A stretch of 64,000 nucleotides of DNA from Clostridiales bacterium (lineage in GTDB: Bacteria; Bacillota; Clostridia; Peptostreptococcales; T1SED10-28), in contig SKOH01000021.1 of the NCBI GenBank assembly GCA_007120165.1, forward strand, positions 1 through 64,000. The letters are read 5' to 3'. Shown here in pieces: positions 33,940 through 44,044 of the stretch. The position numbers were made by a program, and so were the translations under genes. How positions within the stretch are numbered: position 1 is the first letter of the stretch; each line of letters starts with the position of its first letter. The notes below the pieces were generated by a model that saw only the letters and a program-made list of their open reading frames with translations, was not told the origin of the DNA and ran no database searches.

Positions 33940-34767
33940 ATGGAATCAAAAACCATGAAACTACAGGACCGGGATGGAGTGAAGTTTTTCACATTCCCTC
34001 AATTGGAAACATTAGGATTTATCAAACACGGCTTCAGCACCCGCTACGGCGGGGTAAGCGAGGGACATTACCGCTGGATGAACTTAAGTTTTTCCAACGG
34101 TGATGATAAAGTAACCGTACTGCAGAATTTTCAGTACTTTGCCAAAGCCCTGGGGGTGGACTTAGGGTCCATGGTGCTGTCGGATCAGGACCATGGGGTA
34201 GTTATCCGACGGGTCCGGGATCAGGACCGGGGAAAAGGTATTATTAAAGAGAAAGACTACCGGGGGGTAGACGCCTTAATTACCAATGTTCCTGGAATAA
34301 CCCTGATTACCCAGCATGCCGACTGCGTGCCGCTGTTTTTCACCGATAGTAAAAATAAAGCCGTGGGCATGGCCCATTCCGGTTGGCGGGGAACCTGGGG
34401 AGAGATGGCAAAAAAAACCGTAACCCGAATGAAAGAGGAATTTGGTACCGATCCTAAGGAGCTGTATGTGGGCATCGGGCCCTCCATCGGACCCTGTTGT
34501 TTTGAAGTGGAAATGGACGTTCTTGAAAAATTACAGGAATTAACGGACTGGCGAAAAGAGGACGTGGTTTTTCAGGGAGAAGGAAAGTACCGCGTGGATT
34601 TATGGCAGCTGAATAAACGGATGCTTCAATCCGCCGGGGTGCCCGAGAGCCGAATTTTTGTTACGGATTTGTGTACCCAGTGTCACCCCGATGTGTTTTT
34701 CAGTCACCGGGTACATGGCAGACAGCGGGGCAGTCTTGCGGGGATGATTTCGATTGCCGAAGACTAA
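33940..34767 (+). CDS. pgeF: Peptidoglycan editing factor PgeF (laccase-domain, YfiH/YlmD family)
   Basis: A 275-residue protein of the multicopper-polyphenol-oxidase-like DUF152 family. PgeF hydrolyses peptidoglycan precursors carrying serine in place of L-alanine. Conserved metal-site residues are visible in QHADCVPLFF, AHSGWRGTWG and GPCCFEV with further histidines in CTQCHPDVFFSHR. Length and motifs match YlmD of Bacillus. ATG follows AAAGGG. It lies 71 bases downstream of the helicase, not in a cell-division cluster. Confidence 0.92.
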   Translation: MESKTMKLQDRDGVKFFTFPQLETLGFIKHGFSTRYGGVSEGHYRWMNLSFSNGDDKVTVLQNFQYFAKALGVDLGSMVLSDQDHGVVIRRVRDQDRGKGIIKEKDYRGVDALITNVPGITLITQHADCVPLFFTDSKNKAVGMAHSGWRGTWGEMAKKTVTRMKEEFGTDPKELYVGIGPSIGPCCFEVEMDVLEKLQELTDWRKEDVVFQGEGKYRVDLWQLNKRMLQSAGVPESRIFVTDLCTQCHPDVFFSHRVHGRQRGSLAGMISIAED

Positions 34768-34924
34768 GAATCTCAAAAAAAAGGCTAGTCTCTATCGATA
34801 AATAAAAAAATGATACCCATCTTTGATAATCTTTCCAATAAAATTTGAAATACCGGAGAAATAGAGAAAATAAAGGGGAGTTAACAGAAAAAAAGGGTAA
34901 CAATCGGGATAGGAGGGGATTAAT

Positions 34925-35674
34925 TTGAAAAATAACAAAGAAGCCATAAAAGAGCTTAAAAGAGTTATTGAAGAAGCCCGAAGTCTCGTTTTTTTCGGCG
35001 GGGCCGGTACTTCAACGGAAAGTGATATTCCTGATTTTCGAAGCAGGGACCAGGGCCTGTATAGTCACGGGAATGAAGAGGTCTATCCTCCGGAAGTGAT
35101 CCTCAGTTATCCGTTTTTTTTAAAACATCCGAAAATATTCTATCGATATTACTGGGATAACCTGATTCATGAAAAAGCAGAACCGAATAAAGCCCATAAA
35201 GCCTTGGCCCTTTTGGAAGAAAGAGGAAAGCTGCAGGGAATTATTACCCAGAATGTGGATGGACTCCATCAAAAGGCCGGCAGCCGTAAGGTTTATGAGC
35301 TTCATGGAAGCGTCTATCAGAACTACTGTATGGAATGCCGAGAGCCGTACCGGTTCGAAGATCTGCTGAAAAGTCGTGGGGAGATTCCCCTTTGCACAAA
35401 GTGTCCTGGGATTATCCGACCGGCTGTGACCCTTTACGAGGAACCTTTGAATCTGTCAGTAATCGAAGGCGCTATTGCCGCCATTGAAGAGGCCGATGTT
35501 TTGATTGTCGGCGGCACATCTCTGGTGGTATACCCTGCAGCAGGGTTTTTAGAGTTTTTCCAAGGGAAAAAACTCGTCATCATCAATCGGGAAAGCACCC
35601 CCCGGGATCTTCAGGCGGATTTAGTGATCCAGGGGTCCATCGGCGAGATTTTAGCCGAAGCCGTGGGGATATAA
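34925..35674 (+). CDS. cobB: NAD-dependent protein deacylase of the SIR2 family
   Basis: A 249-residue sirtuin removing acyl groups from lysines with NAD. It has the NAD-binding GGAGTSTESDIPDFRS (about 20-35), catalytic TQNVDGLHQKAG with ELHGS, four zinc cysteines in YCMEC and CTKC, and a late GTSLVVYPAAG. Bacterial SIR2 of typical length. The TTG start follows AGGAGGGG. It precedes aroA by 33 bases and may be co-transcribed with the aromatic pathway genes. Confidence 0.94.
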   Translation: MKNNKEAIKELKRVIEEARSLVFFGGAGTSTESDIPDFRSRDQGLYSHGNEEVYPPEVILSYPFFLKHPKIFYRYYWDNLIHEKAEPNKAHKALALLEERGKLQGIITQNVDGLHQKAGSRKVYELHGSVYQNYCMECREPYRFEDLLKSRGEIPLCTKCPGIIRPAVTLYEEPLNLSVIEGAIAAIEEADVLIVGGTSLVVYPAAGFLEFFQGKKLVIINRESTPRDLQADLVIQGSIGEILAEAVGI

Positions 35675-35707
35675 AGTCTCAGCAATCATTAGTCCAGGAA
35701 AGTGCAG

Positions 35708-37021
35708 GTGAAGCCGTTGATCAGGATCGATGGAATTGAAAAAGTACAAGGAAAAATTCAAGTGCCGGGGGATAAGTCCATCTCCCATCGGGCACTGATG
35801 CTTCTTAGTATCGGTAAGGGCCCGGGGAAAATCAAGGGTCTGTTAAAAAGTGCTGACGTCCTGGCCACCCTTCGTGCTTTACAGGCCATGGGCATTGTAA
35901 TTACTGAAGAAAAGGACGGGGTGCTGGTCCACGGAAAAGGACTCTACGGCCTGCAGGAACCCGTCGATGTATTGGATCTTAAAAACTCCGGAACTACCAT
36001 GCGCCTATTATCCGGAATTTTGGCGGGACAGCCCTTTACGTCGGTATTAACCGGCGACGACTCCCTTCGAAGCCGGCCGATGGAGCGGATTATCAAACCC
36101 CTGCGAAAAATCGGAGCAAACATCTATGGAAGGGCCGGAAACAGTAAAGCGCCATTAGTGATCCTTAAGAGTTCTTTAAAGGGTGGTGTTTATCAGGGCG
36201 TGGTTGCCAGTGCCCAAGTAAAATCTTCATTGCTGTTGGCCTCGTTATATCACAAGGACAGCTTTACCTATGTGGAATCCCAACGAACCCGGGATCATAC
36301 GGAAAGGATGATGGAGTATTTAGGGATTCCTATTGAAGTAGAGGATAATATAATTAAAATGAACCGCAATCATCCATTGATCAATAGTGATAAAGAATTT
36401 TTCAATAAAGACCTGGAAGTTCCGGGAGATATTTCCTCCGCCGCCTTTTTTATAGCCTTAGCGGCGGGAAGACCGGGTTTTGAGATTATAATCGAAAATG
36501 TGGGGATCAACCCTACCAGAGTTGGGATTCTGGAAGTTTTCAATGCCATGGGTGCCGACATTACGATTTTGAATGAACGCAGCCTTTCCGGTGAACCCGT
36601 GGGGGACATCAGGGTTCGGGGAAAGACACTGAAAAACATCCCGATATCCGAAGAACGGATTCCTTCGTTGATAGATGAACTTCCCATCATTGCGGTTATA
36701 GCCTCCCAGGCCGAAGGGGATATGGAAATATCCGGCGCCGGAGAGCTGAAGGTAAAAGAATCCGACCGGATCGCTGCAGTTGTAGAAGAAATGGGAAAAC
36801 TCGGGGTAACGATCGAAGAAAAACCCGACGGCATGCGGATCTACGGCGGACAACGAATCCTGGGGGGCAGTGTAAGTTCCCATAGGGACCACCGTATTGC
36901 CATGTCCCTGGTCATTGCCGGCCTGCTCTCTACGGAAGGTGTCCGCTTAAGCGGGGAAGAGTGCATCGATATTTCCTTTCCCGATTTCTTTTCGGTGATT
37001 GAGGCGTTGCGAAAAAGCTGA
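35708..37021 (+). CDS. aroA: 3-phosphoshikimate 1-carboxyvinyltransferase (EPSP synthase)
   Basis: Sixth step of the shikimate pathway, joining shikimate-3-phosphate and PEP. The 437-residue protein has VPGDKSISHRA near the N-terminus, LKNSGTTMRLL, LRSRPM and late VKESDRI and HRDHRIAMS motifs. GTG at 35708 is favoured over GTG at 35702 because AGGA at 35696 then has proper spacing; the two differ by two residues. It heads an aroA-aroC-aroB cluster. The motif NSGTTMR carries the alanine/threonine pattern to be checked for glyphosate class. Confidence 0.96.
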   Translation: MKPLIRIDGIEKVQGKIQVPGDKSISHRALMLLSIGKGPGKIKGLLKSADVLATLRALQAMGIVITEEKDGVLVHGKGLYGLQEPVDVLDLKNSGTTMRLLSGILAGQPFTSVLTGDDSLRSRPMERIIKPLRKIGANIYGRAGNSKAPLVILKSSLKGGVYQGVVASAQVKSSLLLASLYHKDSFTYVESQRTRDHTERMMEYLGIPIEVEDNIIKMNRNHPLINSDKEFFNKDLEVPGDISSAAFFIALAAGRPGFEIIIENVGINPTRVGILEVFNAMGADITILNERSLSGEPVGDIRVRGKTLKNIPISEERIPSLIDELPIIAVIASQAEGDMEISGAGELKVKESDRIAAVVEEMGKLGVTIEEKPDGMRIYGGQRILGGSVSSHRDHRIAMSLVIAGLLSTEGVRLSGEECIDISFPDFFSVIEALRKS

Positions 37022-37119
37022 CCTAGGGTAGAGTTGGTGCTGCCGGCATTGGATTCAAGCGTATTTAACAAAATTTCGCAGCATTATTTAGCATAATTCG
37101 ATAGGATAGGAGAGGTAGT

Positions 37120-38310
37120 ATGCTGAAAATACTGACCGCGGGAGAATCCCACGGAAAAGCCTTAGTAGCAGTAATTGAAGGTTTTCCTGCAGGGGTACCC
37201 ATCGAGGTGAATAAAATCAACGAAGCCCTTAAAAAACGGCAGCAGGGTTATGGACGGGGAAAAAGAATGGATATAGAATCCGATCAGATAGAAATCCTCT
37301 CCGGCCTTCGGGGAGGATTTACAATGGGAAGTCCCATTGCCTTCAGCATTGCCAATCGGGACTACGTCAACTGGGAAACGGCCATGGACCCTGTGACCGG
37401 TGACCTGGACGAAAGGATCGTAACGAAGGTTCGACCGGGCCATGGAGATTTGCCGGGAGTGATTAAATACGGTTTTGATGATGCCCGAAATGTGCTGGAG
37501 CGGGCCAGTGCCAGAGAAACCGCCCTGCAGGTAGCGGTGGGGAGCTTTTGCAAACAGCTGCTGAGTAATTTTGACATTCGAAGTTACAGTCACGTGGTAG
37601 CCATTGGGGGAGAAAGGGTGCCCAGAGAGGGAAATCCTCTTGGAAAATCCGCCGGGGAAAATACTGAAAAAATCCGGGAGACCTCGGGAACCGATTCCTA
37701 CTTACACCGGGTGGAACAGTCGCCGGTTCGCTGTGGAGACCCGGAGACTGAAAGGGCGATGATCGCGGCCATTGATCAGGTAACGGCGGAAGGGGACTCT
37801 CTGGGCGGGGTCTTTGAAGTGATTATTGAAAACCTTCCCGTAGGCCTCGGCAGTTACGTTCAGTCCTATCATAAACTGGACGGCTGTCTTGCGGGAGCGT
37901 TAATGGCTCTGCAGTCGGTAAAGGCTGTGGAAATTGGAGAAGGATTTCCATTAACGGCGAAACCCGGATCTCAAGTGCATGATGAAATTTATTATGAAAA
38001 GCCCCGGGGCTACTACCGAAAAACCAATCGGGCGGGAGGTATTGAAGGCGGTATGAGCAATGGAGAACCGCTAATAATCCGCTGCGGGGTAAAGCCCATT
38101 CCCACCCTTCGAAAACCGTTAAATACGGTGGATATTCGATCAAAAAAGCCTGAGAAAGCCTCGAAGGAGCGAAGCGACCACTGCGCCGTACCTTCCGCTT
38201 CCTTGGCGGGAGAGGCCATAGCCTTAATAGAAGTGACCAAAAGCCTGTTAACTTCCTACGGGAAGGATTCCCTGGAAAAGATGGTGAGCCGATGGAAAAA
38301 CGATGGATAA
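37120..38310 (+). CDS. aroC: Chorismate synthase
   Basis: Converts EPSP to chorismate with reduced FMN. The 396-residue protein shows LTAGESHGKALVAVIEG, KKRQQGYGRGKRM, VRPGHGDLPGV, DARNVLERASARETA and a late DHCAVPSASLAGEA. Length is typical of the Firmicute enzyme. The ATG follows AGGAGAGG. It lies 98 bases after aroA and overlaps aroB by 19 bases. Confidence 0.97.
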   Translation: MLKILTAGESHGKALVAVIEGFPAGVPIEVNKINEALKKRQQGYGRGKRMDIESDQIEILSGLRGGFTMGSPIAFSIANRDYVNWETAMDPVTGDLDERIVTKVRPGHGDLPGVIKYGFDDARNVLERASARETALQVAVGSFCKQLLSNFDIRSYSHVVAIGGERVPREGNPLGKSAGENTEKIRETSGTDSYLHRVEQSPVRCGDPETERAMIAAIDQVTAEGDSLGGVFEVIIENLPVGLGSYVQSYHKLDGCLAGALMALQSVKAVEIGEGFPLTAKPGSQVHDEIYYEKPRGYYRKTNRAGGIEGGMSNGEPLIIRCGVKPIPTLRKPLNTVDIRSKKPEKASKERSDHCAVPSASLAGEAIALIEVTKSLLTSYGKDSLEKMVSRWKNDG

Positions 38311-39413
38311 ATACTGGAAATAATGAAGGATATCCCCTGATGATCGGTCAGGATTTAATAGAAAGCCTCTTGGAAACCGAGATGGCAGCATCCGGAGACA
38401 CTGCGGGATGGGTACTGATTACCGATCAGAATGTAGAGCGAATCTATCACCGAATAATTCAAGACTTAAAGGCCGGGGCGGAGGAACTTTCCCTGCCTTT
38501 TTTGACGTTGGCTATTCCACCGGGGGAGAGCAGCAAAAGTCTATCAAAGGTGGAAGACCTTGCAGGCATCATGGCCCGGGAGGGTTTTGGACGAAAAACA
38601 AAAATCATTGCCCTAGGGGGAGGGGTGGTGGGAGATATGGCCGGCTTTTTAGCTTCGATTTATATGCGGGGGGTGGCGTATATACAAATACCCACAACAC
38701 TGCTTTCTCAGGTGGACAGCAGCATCGGCGGAAAAACCGGGGTCAACCTTTTAGAAGGGAAAAATCTGTTAGGGAGCTTTTATCCGCCGAAAAGTGTATG
38801 GATTGACGGAAACTTTCTTACTACCCTCAAAAGGGAAGACTGGATTAATGGTTATGGAGAACTTCTAAAACACGGCATAATAAAAGATCCCCAGCTATTT
38901 ACGGACCTTGAACGAAAACTCCAACAGAACAGCCTTTTCGATACCGACAGCAGGAGCTTAGAAAGGCTGACATTATTAATTCTTAAGGGGATCAGCGTCA
39001 AACAGGAAATCGTCGAAGCCGATGAAAAGGAAGAGGGGCTCCGAAGACTGCTAAACTACGGTCATACCTTCGGACATGCCTTAGAGGCCCTATATCACTA
39101 TCAAGGATACAGTCATGGAACAGCAGTCCTTAAAGGGATGATTTGGGAGGGGGAAATGGCGCTCCATTTAGGGATCCTTAATAAAGAAGATTTTAGACGG
39201 ATTAGGGCTTTGATTGAAGGGATACTTCCTCAGGGAAGCGCGCTGCCCTCGTTGGAAAAGGATCTGGAGGCTTTGATTCATTATATGAAACGGGATAAGA
39301 AGAATAGAAATAGGAAAATTTCCTTCATACTGCCGGAAAAAATCGGGAAAGTCCGGGAGGAATTTTTAGAAGAGGAAAAACTGCGGGAAATACTTGCAAA
39401 AAGAAAAATTTAA
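38292..39413 (+). CDS. aroB: 3-dehydroquinate synthase
   Basis: Second step of the shikimate pathway, using NAD and zinc or cobalt. The 373-residue protein has PPGESSKSL, the NAD-binding ALGGGVVGDMAGFLAS, PTTLLSQVDSSIGGKTGVN, GYGELLKHG and the metal ligand segment NYGHTFGHALE. ATG at 38292 lies within the end of aroC (19-base overlap), giving translational coupling. The final enzymes, aroD/E/K, are not in the window. Confidence 0.97.
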   Translation: MEKRWINTGNNEGYPLMIGQDLIESLLETEMAASGDTAGWVLITDQNVERIYHRIIQDLKAGAEELSLPFLTLAIPPGESSKSLSKVEDLAGIMAREGFGRKTKIIALGGGVVGDMAGFLASIYMRGVAYIQIPTTLLSQVDSSIGGKTGVNLLEGKNLLGSFYPPKSVWIDGNFLTTLKREDWINGYGELLKHGIIKDPQLFTDLERKLQQNSLFDTDSRSLERLTLLILKGISVKQEIVEADEKEEGLRRLLNYGHTFGHALEALYHYQGYSHGTAVLKGMIWEGEMALHLGILNKEDFRRIRALIEGILPQGSALPSLEKDLEALIHYMKRDKKNRNRKISFILPEKIGKVREEFLEEEKLREILAKRKI

Positions 39414-39534
39414 AATATCTTAGGAAGAAATAATTAAAGCGCCGCCGATAAAAACTTCTCGATTGAATGGACCTAACAGGGGTATATATGAAAGTGTTAG
39501 ATAAGAAAATAACAAAGGAGAGGGGCGCTTACCA

Positions 39535-41223
39535 TTGGATTTTAATCTATTAATCGGAGGTTCCGCAGGACAGGGAATCGACACGTTGGGAACACTGTTG
39601 GAAAAGGTATTGCAACGCAGTTCCTACTATTTATTTACTAATAAAGACTATATGTCCCGAATTCGAGGAGGCCATAACTTTAATCAAATCCGCTTTGGAT
39701 CGAAACCGATCTACAGCCATAAAAATGCATTGGACGCGATTGTGGCCTTTGATGAAACCACCGTCACAGAACATCTTTCAAGACTGAAGGAAGGCGGTAA
39801 AATACTGCTGGATGAGTCTCTGAAGGATGAAATAGACGTATCTGAGGATCAAGTGGTTTATTTGCCGTTAAAAGAAGGGGCAAAGGAAGTGGGAAATCCT
39901 AAGGTTTTCAGTGTGGTTTTTCTCGGAGCCTTAATTAAAGCCCTGGATCTGGATTTGAAAATCGGAAAGAAAATTTTAGAGAAAACCTTTAAGGAAAAGC
40001 TGCTTGAGGTTAATCACAAGGCATTGATCAAGGGCTTTGAGATGGATCTTAATTCCTGGGATCTGAAAAAGCCGGAAAATACCGATCAGCGGATTATGAT
40101 TAACAGCAATGAGGCCATTGCTCTGGGTGCCCTGGCGGCAGGAGTAACTTTTTACAGTGCCTATCCCATGACCCCATCCACAAGCATCATGGAGTTTCTA
40201 GCCGCCAATCAGAAAAAAGCGAGGATTGTTGTGGAGCAGGCAGAGGACGAAATTGCAGCGATTAATATGGCCATCGGGGCGTCCTACGCAGGCATTCGGG
40301 CGATGACCGGAACCTCCGGAGGAGGGTTTTCATTAATGGCGGAAGCTTTAGGACTTGCAGGGATTACGGAAACGCCCCTGGTTGTGGCCAATGTTCAGCG
40401 GCCGGGCCCCGCCACCGGGTTTCCCACCCGAACCGAACAAAGCGACTTAAGCTTTATCTTAACCGCCTCCCATGGGGAGATTTCAAGAATGGTCACGGTT
40501 ATGAGAACCCCGGAAGAAGCGTTTTATAAAACCGCCAGAGCCTTTAACATCTCAGAGAAATATCAGACTTTGGTAATTCTTATGAATGATCAGTACCTGG
40601 CGGATGCCAATCAGACCATCAAACCCTTTGATTTTAGCAAAATTCAAATTGACCGATATATTGCAGGGGAAGAGGATCTTCCAAAGGGAGATTATCAGCG
40701 CTATCGGTTTACCGAGGACGGCATATCCCCCCGGATTATTCCCGGCAAAATTCCCGGGAAAACGGTGCTGGCGGATAGTGATGAACACGATGAAAACGGT
40801 AATATTACCGAATCTGCCGAGGTCCGTATTAAGATGATGGATAAGCGGATGAATAAGATGAAAGCCTTGGCAGAAGAGGTGGAGGAGCCCTGGTTTATCG
40901 GGAAGGAAAATCCGGAAATCCTGTTGGTAGGGTGGGGTTCCACATACGGAACACTTCGGGAAACCGTGGAAATTCTACAGGAAGAAGGACATTCCATCGG
41001 CGCTTTGAGTTTCGGAGACCTGTACCCGCTGCCGACAAAAGTATTAAAAGAGAAAGTACAAGGAGCGAAAAAAATAATTAATGTGGAGCAAAACTATACG
41101 GGACAATTCGCGAAGCTGATTCGTCAGGAGACCGGCATTGCCTTTGACCACTCCATTTTAAAATACGACGGACGGCAAATTGCTCTGGAAGAACTGATTG
41201 AATCAGTAAAGGAGGTATTATAA
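39535..41223 (+). CDS. korA: 2-oxoacid:ferredoxin oxidoreductase, fused gamma-alpha subunit
   Basis: With the next gene it oxidatively decarboxylates a 2-oxoacid to acyl-CoA, reducing ferredoxin. The 562-residue chain has an N-terminal gamma domain (about 1-180, starting LIGGSAGQGIDTLG) fused to the alpha domain with SAYPMTPSTSIMEFLA, VVEQAEDEIAAINMAIGASYAG and MTGTSGGGFSLM. This arrangement is the KorA/2-oxoglutarate type, though branched-chain or other 2-oxoacids are possible. The TTG start follows AAAGGAGAGGGG. Its stop codon shares a base with the korB start. Confidence 0.93.
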   Translation: MDFNLLIGGSAGQGIDTLGTLLEKVLQRSSYYLFTNKDYMSRIRGGHNFNQIRFGSKPIYSHKNALDAIVAFDETTVTEHLSRLKEGGKILLDESLKDEIDVSEDQVVYLPLKEGAKEVGNPKVFSVVFLGALIKALDLDLKIGKKILEKTFKEKLLEVNHKALIKGFEMDLNSWDLKKPENTDQRIMINSNEAIALGALAAGVTFYSAYPMTPSTSIMEFLAANQKKARIVVEQAEDEIAAINMAIGASYAGIRAMTGTSGGGFSLMAEALGLAGITETPLVVANVQRPGPATGFPTRTEQSDLSFILTASHGEISRMVTVMRTPEEAFYKTARAFNISEKYQTLVILMNDQYLADANQTIKPFDFSKIQIDRYIAGEEDLPKGDYQRYRFTEDGISPRIIPGKIPGKTVLADSDEHDENGNITESAEVRIKMMDKRMNKMKALAEEVEEPWFIGKENPEILLVGWGSTYGTLRETVEILQEEGHSIGALSFGDLYPLPTKVLKEKVQGAKKIINVEQNYTGQFAKLIRQETGIAFDHSILKYDGRQIALEELIESVKEVL

Positions 41224-42080
41224 TGGACCAGCAAAATCTCTTTGACTGCAGTGAAGAAAAAGCCTGGTGCCCCGGCTGTGGAAATCATGGTCTGTTGGAA
41301 GGCATTAAACAGGCATTACAGGAACTGGGAAAAGAGCCGCATCAGGTGGTAGTGGCCTCGGGAATCGGCCAGGCGGCGAAACTTCCCCATTATATTAAGG
41401 CCAACGGCTTTAACGGTCTTCACGGTCGGGCGATTCCTCCGGCGGTAGGGATTAAAATTGCCAATCCGGATTTAACGGTAATCATCCATTCCGGGGATGG
41501 CGACTCCTACGGTGAAGGGGGAAATCACTTCCTGCACAATGTAAGAAGAAACATGGACATCACCCATTTTGTCCATGACAATCAAATCTACGGGCTGACA
41601 AAAGGCCAGGCCTCTCCCACTTCCCGACCCGGTCACGTTACCGGTATTCAAACCGAAGGGGTGATTCTACAGCCCTTTAATCCCATTGCAACTGCCATCA
41701 GCCTCGGATGCGGTTTTGTGGCTAGAACCTTTATGGGGGACAGGGAGCATATGGTGGAAATCATGAAAGCCGCCATTAAGCATCGGGGCTACGCCTTAGT
41801 GGATATTTTCCAGCCCTGCGTAGTTTTTAACAAAATCAATACCTTTAAGTGGTATAAGGATCATGTCTACAAACTGGAAGAGGATTACGATCCCGGGGAT
41901 AAAGTCGCAGCTTTTCAAAAGTCCTTGGAGTTTGATGATGGCATTCCCATCGGCATTATCTACAAAGAAGACCGGCCCCCCTTCCTGGATACCATCGAAT
42001 ATTTAAGTGAGGAAAAACCCTTAGTGGACCGGGACTTGGATCCGAAGAACGCAGAGGAATTCATGGATCAGTTTTATTAA
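41223..42080 (+). CDS. korB: 2-oxoacid:ferredoxin oxidoreductase, beta subunit
   Basis: Thiamine-diphosphate and Fe-S-binding subunit of the same complex, 285 residues. It has the cluster cysteines WCPGCGNHG near the N-terminus with a third Cys in DIFQPCVVFN, and the TPP/Mg motif SGDGDSYGEGGNHF. Its ATG overlaps the korA TAA by one base. A separate ferredoxin-like delta subunit is absent, so a free ferredoxin accepts the electrons. The terminator at 42112 ends the unit. Confidence 0.94.
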   Translation: MDQQNLFDCSEEKAWCPGCGNHGLLEGIKQALQELGKEPHQVVVASGIGQAAKLPHYIKANGFNGLHGRAIPPAVGIKIANPDLTVIIHSGDGDSYGEGGNHFLHNVRRNMDITHFVHDNQIYGLTKGQASPTSRPGHVTGIQTEGVILQPFNPIATAISLGCGFVARTFMGDREHMVEIMKAAIKHRGYALVDIFQPCVVFNKINTFKWYKDHVYKLEEDYDPGDKVAAFQKSLEFDDGIPIGIIYKEDRPPFLDTIEYLSEEKPLVDRDLDPKNAEEFMDQFY

Positions 42081-42111
42081 AACCATGTATAGCACTTCAA
42101 TTTTAAAATAA

Positions 42112-42157
42112 AATAAGAAAGGTCGAAAACCCCCACCGGTTTTCGACCTTTCTTATT
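42112..42157. terminator. Bidirectional terminator between korB and the ygiQ-like gene
   Basis: A perfect 20-bp stem (42112-42131 with 42138-42157) around a 6-base loop between convergent genes. Confidence 0.92.
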
Positions 42158-42178
42158 GCGCTTTATTTATAATCGTCA

Positions 42179-44044
42179 TTAAAGTTGCCTTCTGTTGGAA
42201 ACTCTTTTTCCCGATGAGGGTTTTGTTGATTTCCTCGAATGCTTCGAGGAAGCATCCCCGGGAATTAAGGCCTTGGGGTGGGATCCGATCAGGTCCTCCC
42301 GGTTTCCCCGTATCAAGGCTTTTTTAACCAGACTTCGGTTTTTCGGGTTTTGAAATTGAATCAGCGCCCGCTGCATGGCTTTTTCCTCAGTGGACCGGGG
42401 CACATAAACTTTTTCCATCGTTCTCGGATCCAGTCCGGTGTAGTACATACAGGTGGAAAGGGTTCCCGGTGTGGGATAAAAATCCTGTACCTGTTCCGGC
42501 ATGTAGCCCATATCCCGAATATATTCCGCCAGTTCAATGGCGTCCCGAAGCTCGGAGCCGGGATGACTGGAGATGAAGTAGGGAACTAAGAACTGGTTCT
42601 TATCAAAGGCTTGATTGTGCTTAAAATACTCCCGGGCAAAACCGTCATAAACCTTTTTCGACGGTTTCCCCATTTTATTCAGCACCCGGGAGGATACATG
42701 CTCCGGAGCCACTTTTAACTGTCCGCTGACGTGGTGCTTTACCAGTTCCTTAAAAAAGGTTTTATTCTGATCCGCCATTAAATAATCATAACGTACACCG
42801 GATCGGATAAAGACCTTTTTCACCCCCGGTAACGATCGAAGCTCCCGAAGGGTATTGACATAATCCTGATGGTCCACCTTCAACTGAGAGCAGGGACCGG
42901 GAAATAAACACTGCTTATCCTTACACACTCCGTGCTTTTCCTGTTTATCACAGGCGGGATTTTGAAAGTTTGCCGTGGGGCCTCCCACATCATGGATATA
43001 GCCTTTGAAATTCGGATCATCCAAAAAGGTTTTTGCTTCCTCCATCACACTTTCGTGGCTTCGGGAGCGGACTTTCCGTCCCTGGTGAAAGGTCAGGGCG
43101 CAAAAACTGCAACCGCCGAAACAACCGCGATTACTGGTAATACTGTACTGGACCTCTTCAATGGCCGGAACGCCTCCGAAAGCATCGTAGCTGGGGTGGG
43201 CTTTTCGGGTAAAGGGCAGCCGGTAAATTTTATCGAGGGCCTCTTTATCCATCGGGTCCGCCGGCAGATTCTGTACGACGTACTGATGGCCGTAGGGCTC
43301 TACTAATACGTCGCCGTTGAGATTATCGGTGTTTCGGTACTGAAGCATAAAGCTTTTGGCATAGGCTTTTTTATTTTCCGTTATTTCCTGATAACTCGGA
43401 AGCAAAATGTAGTCCGGTATGTCTTCCAGGCTTCCGGTCTTAAAGACCGTGCCTTGAATGTAGTGCAGGTACTCCACCGAAATACCCGCTTCCAGGCCTT
43501 CGGCAATTTCCACGATGGGTTTTTCTCCCATGCCGTACACAATCAAATCCGCTTTGGAATCCAGCAAAATGGAACGCCGGACCTTATCTTCCCAGTAGTC
43601 ATAGTGGGCAAGACGGCGAAGACTGGCTTCAATGCCGCCGAGAATAATTGGAGTGTCTTTAAATAAGGCTTTCAGTCGATTGGTATAGACAATGCTTGCC
43701 CGGTCCGGTCGCATAAAAGCCTTGCCTCCGGGACTATACACATCCTTGCGCCGTCGTTTTTTACTGACGGAGTAGTGGTTTACCATGGTATCCACATTGC
43801 CCCCGGTCACTAGGAATCCGTAATTCGGTTTTCCAAGACGTAAAAAATCCTCGTCTTTTTTCCAATCCGGCTGGGAAATGACTCCCACCCGGTAACCCTT
43901 TGCCTCCAGTAATCGGCTGATAATCCCAGAGCCGAAGGAGGGATGGTCAATATAGGCATCTCCCGTAACAACGATAAAATCCAGACTGTCCCAACCCCGT
44001 TGGGAAAGCTCCTCCGCCGTAACGGGCAAAAATTCTTCATTCAT
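42179..44044 (-). CDS. YgiQ family radical SAM protein
   Basis: A 621-residue radical S-adenosylmethionine protein. The N-terminal region (about 1-300) has a cobalamin-like Rossmann part with FIVVTGDAYIDHPSFG and GGIEASLRR, followed by the cluster-binding RGCFGGCSFCAL (CxxxCxxC), and a C-terminal region with QDFYPTPGTLSTCMYYTG. Two extra cysteine groups (CDKQEKHGVCKDKQC) may bind another cluster. The family is conserved but functionally uncharacterised. The C-terminal tail is basic and serine-rich. ATG at 44044 lies behind a GGAGG on the minus strand. Confidence 0.93.
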   Translation of the reverse strand: MNEEFLPVTAEELSQRGWDSLDFIVVTGDAYIDHPSFGSGIISRLLEAKGYRVGVISQPDWKKDEDFLRLGKPNYGFLVTGGNVDTMVNHYSVSKKRRRKDVYSPGGKAFMRPDRASIVYTNRLKALFKDTPIILGGIEASLRRLAHYDYWEDKVRRSILLDSKADLIVYGMGEKPIVEIAEGLEAGISVEYLHYIQGTVFKTGSLEDIPDYILLPSYQEITENKKAYAKSFMLQYRNTDNLNGDVLVEPYGHQYVVQNLPADPMDKEALDKIYRLPFTRKAHPSYDAFGGVPAIEEVQYSITSNRGCFGGCSFCALTFHQGRKVRSRSHESVMEEAKTFLDDPNFKGYIHDVGGPTANFQNPACDKQEKHGVCKDKQCLFPGPCSQLKVDHQDYVNTLRELRSLPGVKKVFIRSGVRYDYLMADQNKTFFKELVKHHVSGQLKVAPEHVSSRVLNKMGKPSKKVYDGFAREYFKHNQAFDKNQFLVPYFISSHPGSELRDAIELAEYIRDMGYMPEQVQDFYPTPGTLSTCMYYTGLDPRTMEKVYVPRSTEEKAMQRALIQFQNPKNRSLVKKALIRGNREDLIGSHPKALIPGDASSKHSRKSTKPSSGKRVSNRRQL

